In this document: positions 23,401 to 33,576 of the stretch, piece by piece | How the letters are laid out: each line of letters begins with the position of its first letter | Numbering within the stretch: position 1 is the stretch's first letter | Assembly (NCBI GenBank): GCA_947359465.1 | Contig: OX375872.1 | Location: forward strand, 5,337,741-5,401,740 | Direction: 5' to 3' | Origin: Metellina segmentata | Lineage: Eukaryota > Arthropoda > Arachnida > Araneae > Tetragnathidae | Length of the DNA stretch: 64,000 nt | The notes under the pieces: model-generated | Told to the model about the DNA's origin: nothing | The model's database searches: none | Seen by the model: only the letters and a program-made list of their open reading frames with translations | Program-made: the position numbers and the translations under genes

Positions 23401-24188
23401 TAAACAGATTCAAAAGAACGGGGAGCATCCGAAAGGCGATTTATAACAACATTAATTACATCCTACAAATAAGAGACAGGTAATTGATAAATAAGTTATG
23501 AATATGCTTTTTCAATTTTACATTCAAAATCTGTAACATAAAAATAGTATAATCAGAATGGAATGTGAATTGATTTGGCTAAGCAATCAAAAGTTAATTT
23601 ATATATTTAATCACTTGAATTGTTAATCTAGAGTTAATTTCTACTAGTATTTATGGTAGATAAATAAACAAAAGTTTCTTGGATGGTATATTAACACAAG
23701 TAGTCCGAGGTCACAATAAACTGACATTTGTCAATTACACAAGCAACATACATTTTTTACAACCTGATAGTTCATTTTGAGCAGCACTGTCTCATATCAG
23801 TAAAGAAAATGACATTCTAAATTGTACACATTTAGTGACTGAGAAGTCAAATTTGGTTTTGTATAATTTGATTATTATATCACTAATTGCAGGCATTGTG
23901 TGCAACTATAAAATAGGGGGGAAATTTAGTTTACATTCTTTTTAAAGCATGTCTCCAAACGAAGTAAAATAATCTTTAATATTTATTGTGTTCAATACTA
24001 ATTTAATATTTACCTTAACATCAGTGGTTTCTCCAAATTTTACAATGTTTGAGTTTCCATTGCTGAGAAACACTTTAAGTGTAGTTCTCCCCAGTTTCTC
24101 ATAAGTAGAATTTAAGTCTTTGCTTTGAAGTTTTGATTCTTCGCCACGGGATGGAGCAGAGTCTTGCACATTAGATTCATCTAACATC
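20407..24188 (-). CDS. Fak: Focal adhesion kinase gene, three FERM-domain exons (partial)
   Basis: Three minus-strand exons join in phase: 24014-24188 (phase 0 at its end), 23290-23462 (ends two bases into a codon) and 20407-20494 (completes that codon). Together they give 145 residues of an N-terminal FERM domain. The diagnostic run is YGIRL...ETHWLHSD...PADEW followed by LELRVRYIPKDL and FLYFYEQ, which parallels the FERM F1/F2 boundary of vertebrate FAK/PYK2. The product is a cytosolic tyrosine kinase of integrin adhesion signalling; FERM holds it autoinhibited and targets it. FERM F2/F3, kinase and FAT exons are not seen and must lie to the left. Introns of 551 and 2,795 bp are filled with transposons and AT-rich DNA. 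The exons have no stops or frameshifts, so the gene looks alive. Confidence 0.92.
21345..22078 (-). mobile_element. Tc1-type deletion derivative in a Fak intron
   Basis: Termini CTATGAAAGAATC (left) and GATTCTTTCATG (right) are inverted repeats flanked by TA on both sides (21343-21344 and 22079-22080). The right subterminal part shares TTCTAATCATTTGCATAT with the Tc1-like element at 6906-8313. The element is 734 bp and keeps only parts of a transposase gene. Confidence 0.82.
21480..21866 (-). pseudogene. Tc1-like transposase, N-terminal remnant
   Basis: Starting at the ATG 21864-21866 the sequence reads MPHQKRRVPYEQLTQFERGR, then LRKCGLSYHEITHCMG and TTVMHAWKRW, the N-terminal helix-turn-helix region of the Tc1 group. 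After that the frame breaks and the catalytic domain is missing. It is related to, but clearly different from, the copy at 7041-8078. Confidence 0.8.
22800..22985 (-). repeat. tRNA-derived SINE-like sequence
   Basis: On the minus strand a TGGTATAGTGG A-box (near 22950) is followed about 35-45 bases later by GGATTCAAATCC, a B-box (near 22901-22912). These are the RNA polymerase III internal promoter elements. The sequence continues into a non-tRNA tail to about 22800. It does not fold into a full tRNA by eye, so a SINE is more likely than a tRNA gene. Confidence 0.6.
23290..23462 (-). CDS. Fak: Fak FERM exon, second in window
   Basis: The exon is 173 bp. Acceptor TTTGTAG precedes 23462 and donor GTACAA follows 23290. 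It encodes DVINVVINRL, then YGIRLLH, GETHWLHSD and YYPADEW before a split codon. The invariant HWLH and the aromatic-P-x-x-E-W element are features of FAK FERM F1. It follows TTDVK of the previous exon without a phase break. Confidence 0.94.
24014..24188 (-). CDS. Fak: Fak first visible coding exon
   Basis: The acceptor TTTATAG precedes 24188 and the exon has one base before ATG (24185-24187). From that ATG there are 58 codons to the donor GTAAATAT after 24014. The start is acidic and serine-rich (MLDESNVQDSAPSRGEESKL) and then enters the FERM F1 beta strand (TTLKVFLSNGNSNIVKFGE). Because an acceptor lies directly upstream, at least one 5' noncoding or coding exon must lie to the right. The ATG is a reasonable initiator but could be internal. 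Confidence 0.88.
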
Positions 24189-24261
24189 CTATAAAAATAA
24201 AATATTTAAAAAAAACTTAAGATTCAGGAACCATTTTTTTCAAATGAATTTATTATATATG

Positions 24262-25060
24262 GGTCATTCTGAAATTAAGTGGAAATTTGAGTCACCTAAA
24301 TTTTTTTTTATGAATTTTATGTATTAATTGATTTTTATACAATAGTAAGATATCTTAATTGAGCTATATTTTCATCACATAGTGTTAACTGAATAAATAT
24401 TTGCATATTTATAGTTAAAAAAGAAAATTAACCATGTAAAATGTCACCTCCATGGCTGTCCCTAACCCTGTTTCTAGGTTAAGATATAGTTCAAACTGAA
24501 ACAGTGTAAGAAATTCCTTTATTTAGCAGCTCTATTTAGAATTTATTGTTAGTTATTGTTAAGAGTTTTATTGTTACACAATGCACTTGAAATTATTATA
24601 TTTGTAATTAAATTTAATGTTGAAAAATCAGTAAATTCCTTTGTCCCTGCTATTTTTATCAGCTCTGCATAAAATGTAAATAACCGTTAAAAATGTCTAC
24701 TAGAAGGCAGCACATGTCTGAAAGTGTAATTAAAAGAAGCTCTAATCAGCTATCTTTACTGTAAGATATCTTAGACTCGATAGAAAGTATTATTTTGTCC
24801 GTTTCTTAACTCAAACTAACTAACTTTCTTAACTCTCTTGAAAACTCATGAGTTCTTTTTTTACAATGTCACCTCCATGGCATTTTTCAATTTTATGTTC
24901 TTTCATTTATTGCTGAATTTTTTTCAACAGATAGTTAGAAATTGTTTTAAATAATCTGGAAATCAAAGCACATGGCTGGGATTCTTTTATGTTAGGCTAA
25001 AATGTGGTTTAACCATAGAAATGTCACCTCCATGCCTAAGTTCGAACATGGAGGTGAACA
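24262..25060. repeat. Region with repeated TGTCACCTCCATG motif
   Basis: The 13-mer TGTCACCTCCATG occurs near 24440, 24867 and 25022, and CATGGAGGTGA appears inverted near 25048. The spacing (about 430 and 155 bp) and the inverted copy suggest subterminal motifs of a DNA transposon rather than tandem repeats. The plus-strand relic starting near 25445 may be the gene of the same element. Confidence 0.5.
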
Positions 25061-26075
25061 AATATTTCTTATGAGAAATTTTACTGTGACATATGGTTAA
25101 AAATTGATTATAAATGGTTATTTATTAAAGTAAGAACAATCTTGGGTAAACAAATAAGGACTCCTATTGTTTTTTCTCTAACCAGTACTGATTTAACCTG
25201 CCAATTGATTCTGATTTGAACCTGTAGTGTTAGCTACCAGTTTCATTCGATTTATAATGTTTAAACACTTGTAACTTTGAGTCTGATTATGTGTGTTAAT
25301 AGAATCTTTAATTTTTCTTGAAAAATATGGCATTGAGAGTTGGGAGATAATTTAAGTGATGACTGAAATTCTCTTTGCAGCTTCTGACATGGTACCATGT
25401 CAATATGCCTAGTTGGTACCATGTATAAAAAATCTGATTTTATCAAATTTAGGAAAATCAGGAAGTAGTCTGAGCAAAAAAGAAATAGAATTAAAAATTA
25501 TCCAGAACTGTATGCAGAATTTAGAAGGAAGGATAGTGAAAAAATAAAGGAAATGCCAAAAAGCATTTCAGGGCGGCAACAAAATCCTCGAAAAAAATAT
25601 CCCCGATTTCCATGATAGCGTGACAAAAATTTCCCTGATTTTACAAATCCCTTAAGAAATGTCGGGATCCGTAATTGGTATCGATATACAGTACCGACAC
25701 GACAATATTTTTATATATTTAGGGTCAGATCAGGTAAAAGAATCACTCCACAAATATTTTGCATTTTTTCTCATCAGATATTTTAATTGTTATTGTAAGG
25801 GATGGAACCCTTAATGGAACTCTAACAATAGCAATTAATAAAAAATGGGGAAAGCAATTTTGACTATGAACTTTTTTCACCTGTTTCCCTACATTAACCA
25901 AATATACATCAAAAATTGGTACAGCTTCAGTCTACGTTTAAAGCGATGGCAACGATCTTGGTGCTTTTCTTGGCGCACTTCTAGTAGCAAGTTAGGGCAG
26001 GTTAAGACAACCCATCTGCATTAGGATTATTATGGTTTCCATGGAAACCTAGGAAAACGAAAAGTTAAACCTTTA

Positions 26076-26486
26076 GGCCCGGTGCACACATCCGGTTTTT
26101 CAACGTACGGCGCCGCTGCCTTAAAGAAAGTGCGGTCTGAGATACATCAGATCCAATGGAGTAGTGCACACATGCCTCCGGCGCCAATGCGGCGATGTAC
26201 GTACACCTTGCGTGCAATTTGTACCACAGTCCCCCACGGCGCAGCAGGTCGCCACACACGCTTCTCCTGTCTGAAGTAATTAATAAATGGTTGATTCCAG
26301 TAACGTCTATTTTGTTTCAAAAGATACTTCTTTGACACCAAGTTAGCGAAATAAACACGTTTTCTTCGATAGAATATTTATCGCAAACGGCGCGAAATGT
26401 GCGAGTACTTACGTCATTTCATGGCTATGTGTGCATAGTTCGGCTTCAATCCAGCACGTTGAAAAATCGGATGTGTGCACCGGTCC
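26076..26486. mobile_element. PIF/Harbinger-type MITE, copy 1
   Basis: Inverted termini GGCCCGGTGCACACATCCGG and CGGATGTGTGCACCGGTCC lie next to TTA on the left and TA on the right, consistent with the 3-bp TWA duplication of PIF/Harbinger. The minus strand has overlapping short open frames, including RYWNQPF, reminiscent of the N-terminal region of Harbinger nucleases. It is probably a deleted derivative without function. Confidence 0.72.
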
Positions 26487-26489
26487 TAC

Positions 26490-26690
26490 TGCCGGTACAG
26501 CAGTTGTACCATGATCGCGCCAAGGATGAATTTACACAACGGCCAGTACATCAGTTGTACCTTAAAAGTTATAAGAATCGCGCCAAGAAATAATTTAGAC
26601 TACGGCCGTTACAGCAGTTGTGCACATTGAAAGTTATAAGAATCCCGCCAAGGAAGAATCGCGCTTGTTACATCGATAGTCGTAGTCAAA
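26490..26690. repeat. Imperfect tandem block with CAGTTGTACC
   Basis: Three imperfect units contain CAGYTGTACC or CAGTTGTGCA followed by AAGTTATAAGAATCGCGCCA, roughly every 65 bp. The same block is at 62640-62810 in the other loaded copy. It may be subterminal binding repeats of one of the nested elements; that role is an inference. Confidence 0.6.
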
Positions 26691-26711
26691 ACGTTAAATT
26701 TTCATTTTGAA

Positions 26712-27763
26712 TCTCTAATATTATAAACGGAAGTATTTGTCAGTCTGTCTGTTTGTGTCCTGCACGCAAAGTCCTGACAAATCTATGGCACTTACATCAC
26801 AAGCTATCCGAATGTTTTACAATTTTTGAGTCGCTGCGAATTTCAAAATTCAATCTAGAACATTTTAAAATGAATTTAATGAAATGTAATTATTATTGAA
26901 TGCAACAGCATAGATCACAGATTCTAAATTTATTTTTTTCGTTTCCGTTATCATTTTACGCGGAGAAATGATTTTCCAGCAGACGATAAAAAACAAAAAC
27001 ATTTATCAGGAGTTATTTAGTTCTTTTTCTATCTACTAGACCGTTCATGATAGAGTAAAAATTTCAATGGATTTGAAATCTGCAAAATATTTCACACTAG
27101 ATCAATACCTAAAATTATGTTGTTGTTTTTTAAATAAATAAAAAAATTTAATTCAATATCTTCAAATTTTTCGTAAGAGATTGTGACGTTTAGAGAGATT
27201 TTCAGAGAAAGAGGAAAAGAAAAAGAAAAAACATTTTGGCTGACATTGTTTAGTTCTTTTTAGTTAAATCGGGATCGTTAAAGGTAGATTGAAAATTTCA
27301 ACGGATTTGAAATTTGATACGAGATAGATACCTCATACGTTTGATTTTCTTTTAATAAATCATTTTTCAACTAAATATTTACATTTTCACAAGAGATTGT
27401 GACGTCACGCCGAATTCCCATTTGGTTTGCGAAGGAAACCAACAAACACAATGGGCAACTCCGTTATGGTTGTTATCCAATTTGCGAAGCAATACATAGT
27501 TCACTATATTCATAATTTGGTTTGCTTCGCAAAACCAAATGGAAATTCGCAGGGAATTCATTCCAATAGGCTACGAATTTCGCAAACCACGGGCAACGCA
27601 TAATGGCTGTTATCCAATAGGCAACGAATTCTCATTTGGTTTGTTTCTCAAACCGTACTCGTAGCAATCACCGGGGGCTAGCGAGCAGCACCTAGCTAGT
27701 AAGCACCTGACCCCACAAAAAGAACTGTCACGGGCAACGCCGTGCCGGCCACGCAGTGACTAG
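26712..27763 (+). mobile_element. Nonautonomous Helitron, copy nested in the composite
   Basis: It begins TCTCTAATATTATAAACGG after A26711 and ends GTGACTAG before T27764, with a GC-rich inverted segment (CACGGGCAACGCCGTG) just upstream of the end. Paralogous empty sites are visible in copy 1 near 13740 and in the free MITE near 43775, where the flanks are joined at a TTTTGA/TTATTC-type junction. The interior repeats the GAAAATTTCAACGGATTTGA module twice. It carries no Rep/helicase. Confidence 0.88.
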
Positions 27764-29149
27764 TATTTTTTAAAGTTCTTTTAAAATTCGTTGAACTGTC
27801 GGTTGATTTCATAGGTTCATTTGAAATAATTCCTTCCTTGGCGAATTTAGAAGTACGCAAAAAATGCGCCAAGGCTGTAAACGTAAACTGAAGCTTTACC
27901 AAAAAATTCTACAAAAATCTAATTGTAAGCAAAAAATAATAATTTAATGCACAAAAAAAAAACATAATTAGTTACACAAATTTAAAATTGTATACCACAA
28001 GTTGTATCGCTGGCTTCACTTCAACGGTGGCAGTTTGGTTTTCGCTGGGTTCGAAAATTACGACGCCAGTGTTCTTCATTCGAATTACAATATCGGCAAA
28101 AACGATTTATTCGATTCTCAAAAGTACTTGTAATTGCGCATCTCTAAATAGGCCACAAACGACAGTAGTTACAGTTTTCATAACAAATTTTAAAATTCCC
28201 TGATTTTTTATGAATATTCGAAATTTTACCTGAGAATTCCCCGATACTTCCAGAAATTAAAAGTTCCCTGAGAATCCCCTGATTTCCCGGTTCTGTTACC
28301 ACCCTGCATTTGGTTTGGGTACAGCGAAAATAATTAAAAAGTATCAAAGTTTGCACAAGATCCCATTTTAGACCATACTGGGAAAAATTGAATAAAATAG
28401 ATAGTGAGAAAAACATTGTTGAAGTAATTTAAAAAGACAAGCACATACCATAAAAAAACATAAAATGAGGATAAGATCTGATATCGTGAAGTTTTTTTAG
28501 CGAGATGTCAGCCGTATGGAACCAGGCATTAAGGACTAATACTAAAAACAAAAGAGAATCCTAATGGGAAATCTTAAAATTTCCATAAAAAGTTTGAAGT
28601 AGAATCTGGCTATAATATTCCATACTCAACGTTCTGTTTTTTTTTTGTGACCGAAAAAACATGTGCATGTGAAAAGCATGGAAATGTTTTTAATTTTTGA
28701 AAATTTTAAAAGCCTCATAGTTTTTAATTACAATGATTTAGACCAGATGGTTAAATCTCCTCTGCTGTCAGGATGTAGTAAAAAGTAAAGAAGAATGTCT
28801 GGAAAAGAGATGTAAGAAATGCATTAACAAACACGTAGAGACAAATGATTTTGAAAATGTGATTACATGTGTTGAGCAATGGAAGAGGAAAGAAGTAAAG
28901 TTTAGTTAAAGGAATAAAAAAGACAGCTAAGAAAGTGGTTAAATCAAAAGTAGAAATGGAAGAGCTAGTTAATAAATTTAATCATATGCTTCCTCATTTC
29001 ATGAAGCATGTTTGCAAAAGTCCAATACCAGGTCAATTTTCAACCTAAAAAATAACCTCGGAACAGATGAGATACTGATACATGTTGATTTCAGCAAAAA
29101 TTATTAATGCAAGTACACCAAGGAGATACAAAGTGTGCATTTCAAAGGT

Positions 29150-29645
29150 TCAGACGACCAAATCACATTACAATCTTCTTTTAAATTTCAGGCAAGTATT
29201 TATTGCGGTAAATTCTATTATATTCTTTCGAACAGTAATATAACACGCTGGGGCACACCTCATACATATTTTTCAATGACAACGTTAAAAATTTCCTTTG
29301 CTACCTGAGATACTTCTTTTTGAAAATTTTTAGGTAGCAATAACTTAAACAAATACCATTGCAAATTCAAAAAATATCTTTCGATATTATCTATTACTAA
29401 CTGTATAAAAATGTCTTAAAACTACTATAATTATGCTTTTCTTTTTTCAACTGACAGGCAAGCTGTCAAAACATTTACGTGCTAAATTTAAGGCCAAATT
29501 AGATTAATGCGCCAAGTTTGAAGATTGGAAGTGTGACGTCTCCTCGAAACCTCTCCATGTAACCCAACAGGAGACTGATTACTCACTTTACCCCTCCGCG
29601 AGGGCGGGGCGTCTGTGCCAAGAAACGTTGCAATCTAGTATAGAG
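29150..29645 (-). repeat. Long repeat, copy C (inverted relative to 32300)
   Basis: This roughly 480-bp sequence is the reverse complement of 32298-32768, with high similarity from CTATACTAGATTGCAACG to GCCTGAAATTTAAAAG. The end reads GCAATCTAG followed by TATAG, which looks like a Helitron-type CTAG/T end preceded by a GC-rich stretch (CCTCCGCGAGGGCGGGG). It lies at the edge of the decayed gene 25445-29172. Confidence 0.8.
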
Positions 29646-30875
29646 TCATGGCAGCAGCATGCGTGTGAGAGCTGACATTTTTAGACATGTTTGCCAATCC
29701 ATGAATCAATATTGGGAGGCAAGAATTGATGCTGGTGGTCGCAACCTAACTTTAAAGTTTGTCCAAAACCTTTTGAATCATTCTGTATACGATAAGGTAC
29801 AAACATAATTGCTTCATGTTTGTGATAAGAATATCTTTGCTGAAAGTGCTCTGCTTTGAAATCTAAAGATAGTGCTGGTTTAAGCTCACATACATGATGG
29901 CACTATCACATATTAGCCATATGCTACATAAGAGTCCATGACTTTTAGTCTATTTCAAATCAGTCAAAATATCTTTACGATTCAAAAGATGCCTCAAAAC
30001 TAAAATACATTTTGTGTACGATTAGATATAAGATGTCGTCACTTCAGACAGCACTGCCACGTCATTTCAGACAGAAAAATGCAGTTTTGTGAATGAACTG
30101 CATAATAGAAATTGCATGTGATGAATTGAAGACATTGAAATGCAAAAACTTTAAAAATCTGATTGGGGGATAGCAGAAAAAAAAACATCTTAATAACATT
30201 TAGTTTATTCAATAACTGCTGGAAACAGGAAGGCCAACACTAATATTAAGGGTTTCACTATTACGAACACAATTGTTAAATATTCTATTTTTTGTTTAGT
30301 GTGAATACAACTAAACTCGTAATTTTTTTTTCTGTTGCTGGAGCTCTGGTGTTGTTTACAAAAAGTTTTTTAGTTGTATTCTTAAAAACTGGCAAGCATT
30401 TTTTTTTTTTGTTTCTTCAATTTTAATTTCTTTTTGTGAATAAATGAAATAATTGTTTAAAGTAATAAATGGTTATTAAAAAAATAAGATAAATCTGCAG
30501 CTATTAAAAATTTATTGTAAAGTGTAACTTTACTTAACTGTCACTTTTAACCGTCAGTCAGTTATTAAAAGTTAATTATATAAATTTTTTAAAGTACATA
30601 CAAACTGTGCGCTATGTACACGTAACCAGATTGCTGTGAAAAATCATCCTCGCTTTACTGCTGATTGTAAACAATGTAAATTGTATATAGTTTGTTTCTG
30701 TAAAATAAAATACATGTACAGTGTATTTCCAGTTCGTAAATGTGCATTTTTTTTTATCATTCGTTCATATGCAAAGGATGGTGGTAGATTATTGTTTAAG
30801 GTTTTATGTTATCCGTCTATTCGATTTACCGTCACGTTCCCAACCTTGACGGTTAATCGAAGTTACACTGCAATA
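29646..30875. other. AT-rich stretch including a probable Copia 5' LTR remnant
   Basis: Most of this stretch has no recognised feature. The last part, about 30600-30875, lies directly before a Copia-type primer binding site and so is probably the end of a 5' LTR; its start cannot be placed because no partner LTR is in the window. Confidence 0.5.
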
Positions 30876-30892
30876 GGCTGTGGGCCCACAAC
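30876..30892 (+). other. Primer binding site of a Copia remnant
   Basis: GGCTGTGGGCCCACAAC resembles the initiator tRNA-Met fragment site of the Copia element at 1005-5571 (GGTTGTGGGCCCAG). It is followed 55 bp later by a gag start. Confidence 0.65.
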
Positions 30893-30946
30893 ATGTTTCC
30901 TAACCCAAACATCACTTTCTTTCCTTGAGAGAAAATAAAAAAGAAA

Positions 30947-31072
30947 ATGGAACAAGTCATGCACAAAATTGAACCTCTTCAAGGAAGGGAAAACTGGAAG
31001 GTTTGGAAATATTTGATTCAGTTCAAATTAAAAGGAATTCCAAATGCAATGGAATTAATTTCAGAAAATTAA
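30947..31072 (+). pseudogene. Copia gag N-terminus, truncated
   Basis: ATG at 30947 opens 41 codons: MEQVMHKIEPLQGRENWKVW and a following YLIQFKLKGIPNAMEL. The G-R-x-N-W-x-x-W-K motif is typical of Copia gag N-termini. A stop follows at 31070 and the downstream sequence is Helitron-like, so only the 5' end of the element remains. It belongs to a different family from the complete Copia copy. Confidence 0.75.
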
Positions 31073-31074
31073 AA

Positions 31075-31215
31075 ATTTCTAAAGCACCTCCCACTTGGGT
31101 GTTCCTCGTCATTGTCAAATGTGACCAAATTCGAATTGTCAATCGGCGTGACGTCACAAACTCTTGCAAAAATATAAATATTTAGTTGAAAAATTATTTA
31201 TTAAGACAAACTAAC
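31075..31215 (-). repeat. Helitron internal fragment
   Basis: GTGACGTCACAAACTCTTGC and the following AAATATTTAGTTGAAAAATT are the reverse complement of the internal module seen at 27360-27410 and 63480-63530. No terminus is visible. Confidence 0.6.
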
Positions 31216-32297
31216 CGTTATCTAAAAATACAGATCAGTTTTAAGATAACGTTTCATGATGTTTAAATTCGCATATTTTTATCCAATTCGTTAAACAAAT
31301 AAATTCGTATCTGATTTGTCATTAGAACTCACTTTAATACAAAATTTTTATTTTCTCATTAGTAAAATCTGTTAGCAAAATTGTAATTGTTATTGTTATA
31401 ATTGTCAGAAATTCATCTAGCATTGTAAAACAACAAGTTCAGACAAATTCCCAGTTGAATAGGAATTATTTATTGCTTTGAGAAATAGACAACCAATCCA
31501 TAAAGAAATAATTTATTAAAGGTAGCGATTGTATTCGTAAAAAATTCTCCAAATTATCATTATTTTATCATTGCATTAATAAACTTGCTCAATAATCTTT
31601 ATAGTGTTATTTTTGCTAAAACGTACATACTTTTAAAACCTAAAGAACCAAATTTAAGATTTTCAGGCAAAATCTACGAAAATACGCGGCACTGGTGGAA
31701 AGATTTCAGTTGACAAGATAACTCCTTGATAACTTCGAGGGACTTCGGTACGAAAAAATAAGTAAAATAGTTTCAGATGCTCAAAATGTTACCTTCGAAC
31801 AAGAAGGCCATTTCGTTTTAACAATAATGAAAACTAAGTGTCGAAACTATTTCAGTTCACTTTCATTTTCAAATAGTCATTTGTCTGAACTTCTCATTCA
31901 AAAAATTCTTTTATCTAGGTTGGATTTGGTTAGAGTATACGTTTATGGATTAAGGCAGTATAAAAAAAAAGAGAAAAGAACATCGTATCATAGGACTTTT
32001 TAAAGTTAAATTGTAAAAAACAATACCTAAAAAGTAAAAATAACTTTTCTTGTAAGTCCTATTTTAAAAATTTGAGGATAAAATCACTCTCATCTCAAAA
32101 GTTCGGTAAATGTCTCATAAATGACATTTTATTAGTAGTAAGAGAAAAAGCAAGATTTTTAAGGGCCCCTTTAAACAATCAAGGGGTAGAAGTTTCTAAG
32201 TTCTGTAAAAAATTTATGGTTGATTCTTCTCAAATTTAAAATTTCTAATATAGATGTGTGTGTGTGTGTTACATTTAAAAAAGAAATCACTCTAAAG
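31216..32297. other. AT-rich stretch, no feature seen
   Basis: I find no continuous open frame with domain similarity and no terminal repeats here. A GT repeat lies near 32260. Confidence 0.4.
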
Positions 32298-32924
32298 CTT
32301 CTATACTAGATTGCAACGTTTCTTGCCACTGATGCGGAGGGATAAAGTGAGTGATCCGTCTCCTGTTGGGTTGCAGGCAGAGGTTTCGAGGAGACGTCAC
32401 ACTTACAAGCTTCCAACTTGTCGCATTAATCTAATTTGGCCTTAAATTTAGCACGTAAATGTTTTGACAGCTTGCCTGTCAGTTTTTTAAGAATAGCACA
32501 ATTATAGTAGTTTTAAGGCATTTTTATACAATTAATAATAGATAATATCGAAAGATATTTTTTGAATTTGCAATGGTATTTGTTTAAATTATTGCTTCCA
32601 AAAAATTTTCCAAAAGAAGTATCCCAAGTAGCAAATGAAATTTTTAAGGTTGTCATTGAAAAATCTGTATGAGGGTGTGCGTGTTATATTACTGTTCGAA
32701 AGAATATAATAGAATTTACCGCAATATATACTTGCCTGAAATTTAAAAGAAGCTTGTACTTCAATTACTTAATACTTATATTTTAATATAAGTTTTATAG
32801 TATCCTTAAAGTTGATTTTTCTCAAATGTTGCAATTTTGAGTTGTCACTTTTCTTGCTGGGGTGCGATTTGTCGGATATATTGCCCAGCGTAAAAATGAT
32901 TTCCTGGCAATAATGCTAAATATC

Positions 32925-33080
32925 GGTTTTCGACATTGATAAATATTTTTTTCTGACATTGCTCAATGAGTTTTACGATATTGCTCGATGTGCTTTTTTG
33001 TCATTGCTCAATATTAGCTTTACGATACTGCTCGATGTTCTTTTTTAACATTAATCAATATCTGCTTCACAATATTGAGT
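32925..33080. repeat. Imperfect repeats with ATTGCTCAAT core
   Basis: Four or five copies of a roughly 30-35 bp unit contain ATTGCTCAAT or CTGCTCGATG followed by T-rich sequence and TTTACGATA. The units are diverged, so the array is old. Confidence 0.6.
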
Positions 33081-33128
33081 TATTTTCATTCAATATTATA
33101 ACTAAGCCATAACATTATTACCATTAGA

Positions 33129-33168
33129 CATAAGAAGTATATTGATTATAATCAATATACTTCTTATG
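33129..33168. repeat. Perfect 40-bp palindrome
   Basis: The left arm CATAAGAAGTATATTGATTA is followed directly by its exact reverse complement, with no spacer. With one mismatch the symmetry extends a few bases further into TTAG/CTAG. Such a palindrome can form a cruciform or hairpin; it could also be an assembly or replication artefact or a minimal MITE. Confidence 0.9.
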
Positions 33169-33312
33169 GCTAGTGTGATTGCTGTAATCTTGTGTGCCCT
33201 CTTAATAAACAATCTTAAATTTTAAGAATTCTAAAATTATTAATCATTAAAAAATATGATACAATAGTATATAAAATTGAAGAGAACGTATATTTTTTAT
33301 AACTTTTAATTA

Positions 33313-33417
33313 TTAGAACACATTTATAATGATTGTCTTTGCAGAGCTTTTCACAGCATTGCCTTTCTTGTGTGGTGTAAAAACGTAACTTCTAGTAGAA
33401 TCCGGAGTTAATTCCAT
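33313..33417 (-). pseudogene. Short conserved ORF start in long repeat, copy A
   Basis: The frame starts MELTPDSTRSYVFTPHKKGN and continues to KTIIINVF before a stop, 34 residues. The same start occurs in copy B at 53249. Similar openings with a basic GxxLxSxxK-type segment occur in N-terminal helix-turn-helix regions of some eukaryotic transposases, but I do not recognise the family. Confidence 0.5.
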
Positions 33418-33576
33418 AATTAATAACAAAATACTCAAACGTAGAGATTCAAATTCAAACAACAAATGCAACGCACGTAAGCTGAAAGATAAGTAAATAC
33501 TAAATATCTACCCATGTCGCCAAGCAACGAGAATCGAGAGCGCGCTTAAAATGCTGGTTGGCTCTTATTGGCTGGC

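Larger units (their letters stand above)
25918..27900. mobile_element. Inner palindromic MITE, copy 2
   Basis: It starts GGTACAGCTTCAGTCTACG and ends with the inverse sequence ACTGAAGCTTTACC. The flanks CAAAAATT (25910-25917) and AAAAAATT (27901-27908) correspond to the perfect 8-bp duplication of copy 1. It is enlarged because two other elements inserted into it. Confidence 0.8.
25569..28306. mobile_element. Nonautonomous CAGGGTGG-terminus element, copy 2 (loaded)
   Basis: It begins CAGGGCGGCAACA and ends TGTTACCACCCTG, with the 5-bp direct repeat CATTT at 25564-25568 and 28307-28311. It matches copy 1 at both ends. Inside are the palindromic MITE (25918-27900), a Harbinger-type MITE (26076-26486), a short tandem-like block (26490-26690) and a Helitron (26712-27763). 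No gene for its own movement is present. Confidence 0.88.
25445..29172 (+). pseudogene. Decayed transposon-type gene split by a composite insertion
   Basis: Left of the insertion the frame reads KRNRIKNYPELYAEFRRKDS, a basic coiled region. Right of it, pieces include a KRQAHTIKKHKMRIRSDIVK block, RDVSRMEPGIKD, a Cys-rich part (KEECLEKRCKKCINKH), LLPHFMKHV-like sequence and IHVDFSKNY, then SVHFKGSDDQITLQ. This order resembles a family of uncharacterised arthropod and cnidarian repeat-encoded proteins with HVDFSENY and VHF blocks. I cannot name it confidently. Many stops and frame changes are present, and the element 25569-28306 sits inside it with CATTT duplicated. Confidence 0.6.

Noticed and set aside
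26065..26341. Small proteins on both strands with SLRQRRRTL-like sequence
   Set aside because: They overlap each other inside a Harbinger-type MITE and recur only because the MITE is repeated at 62234-62638.
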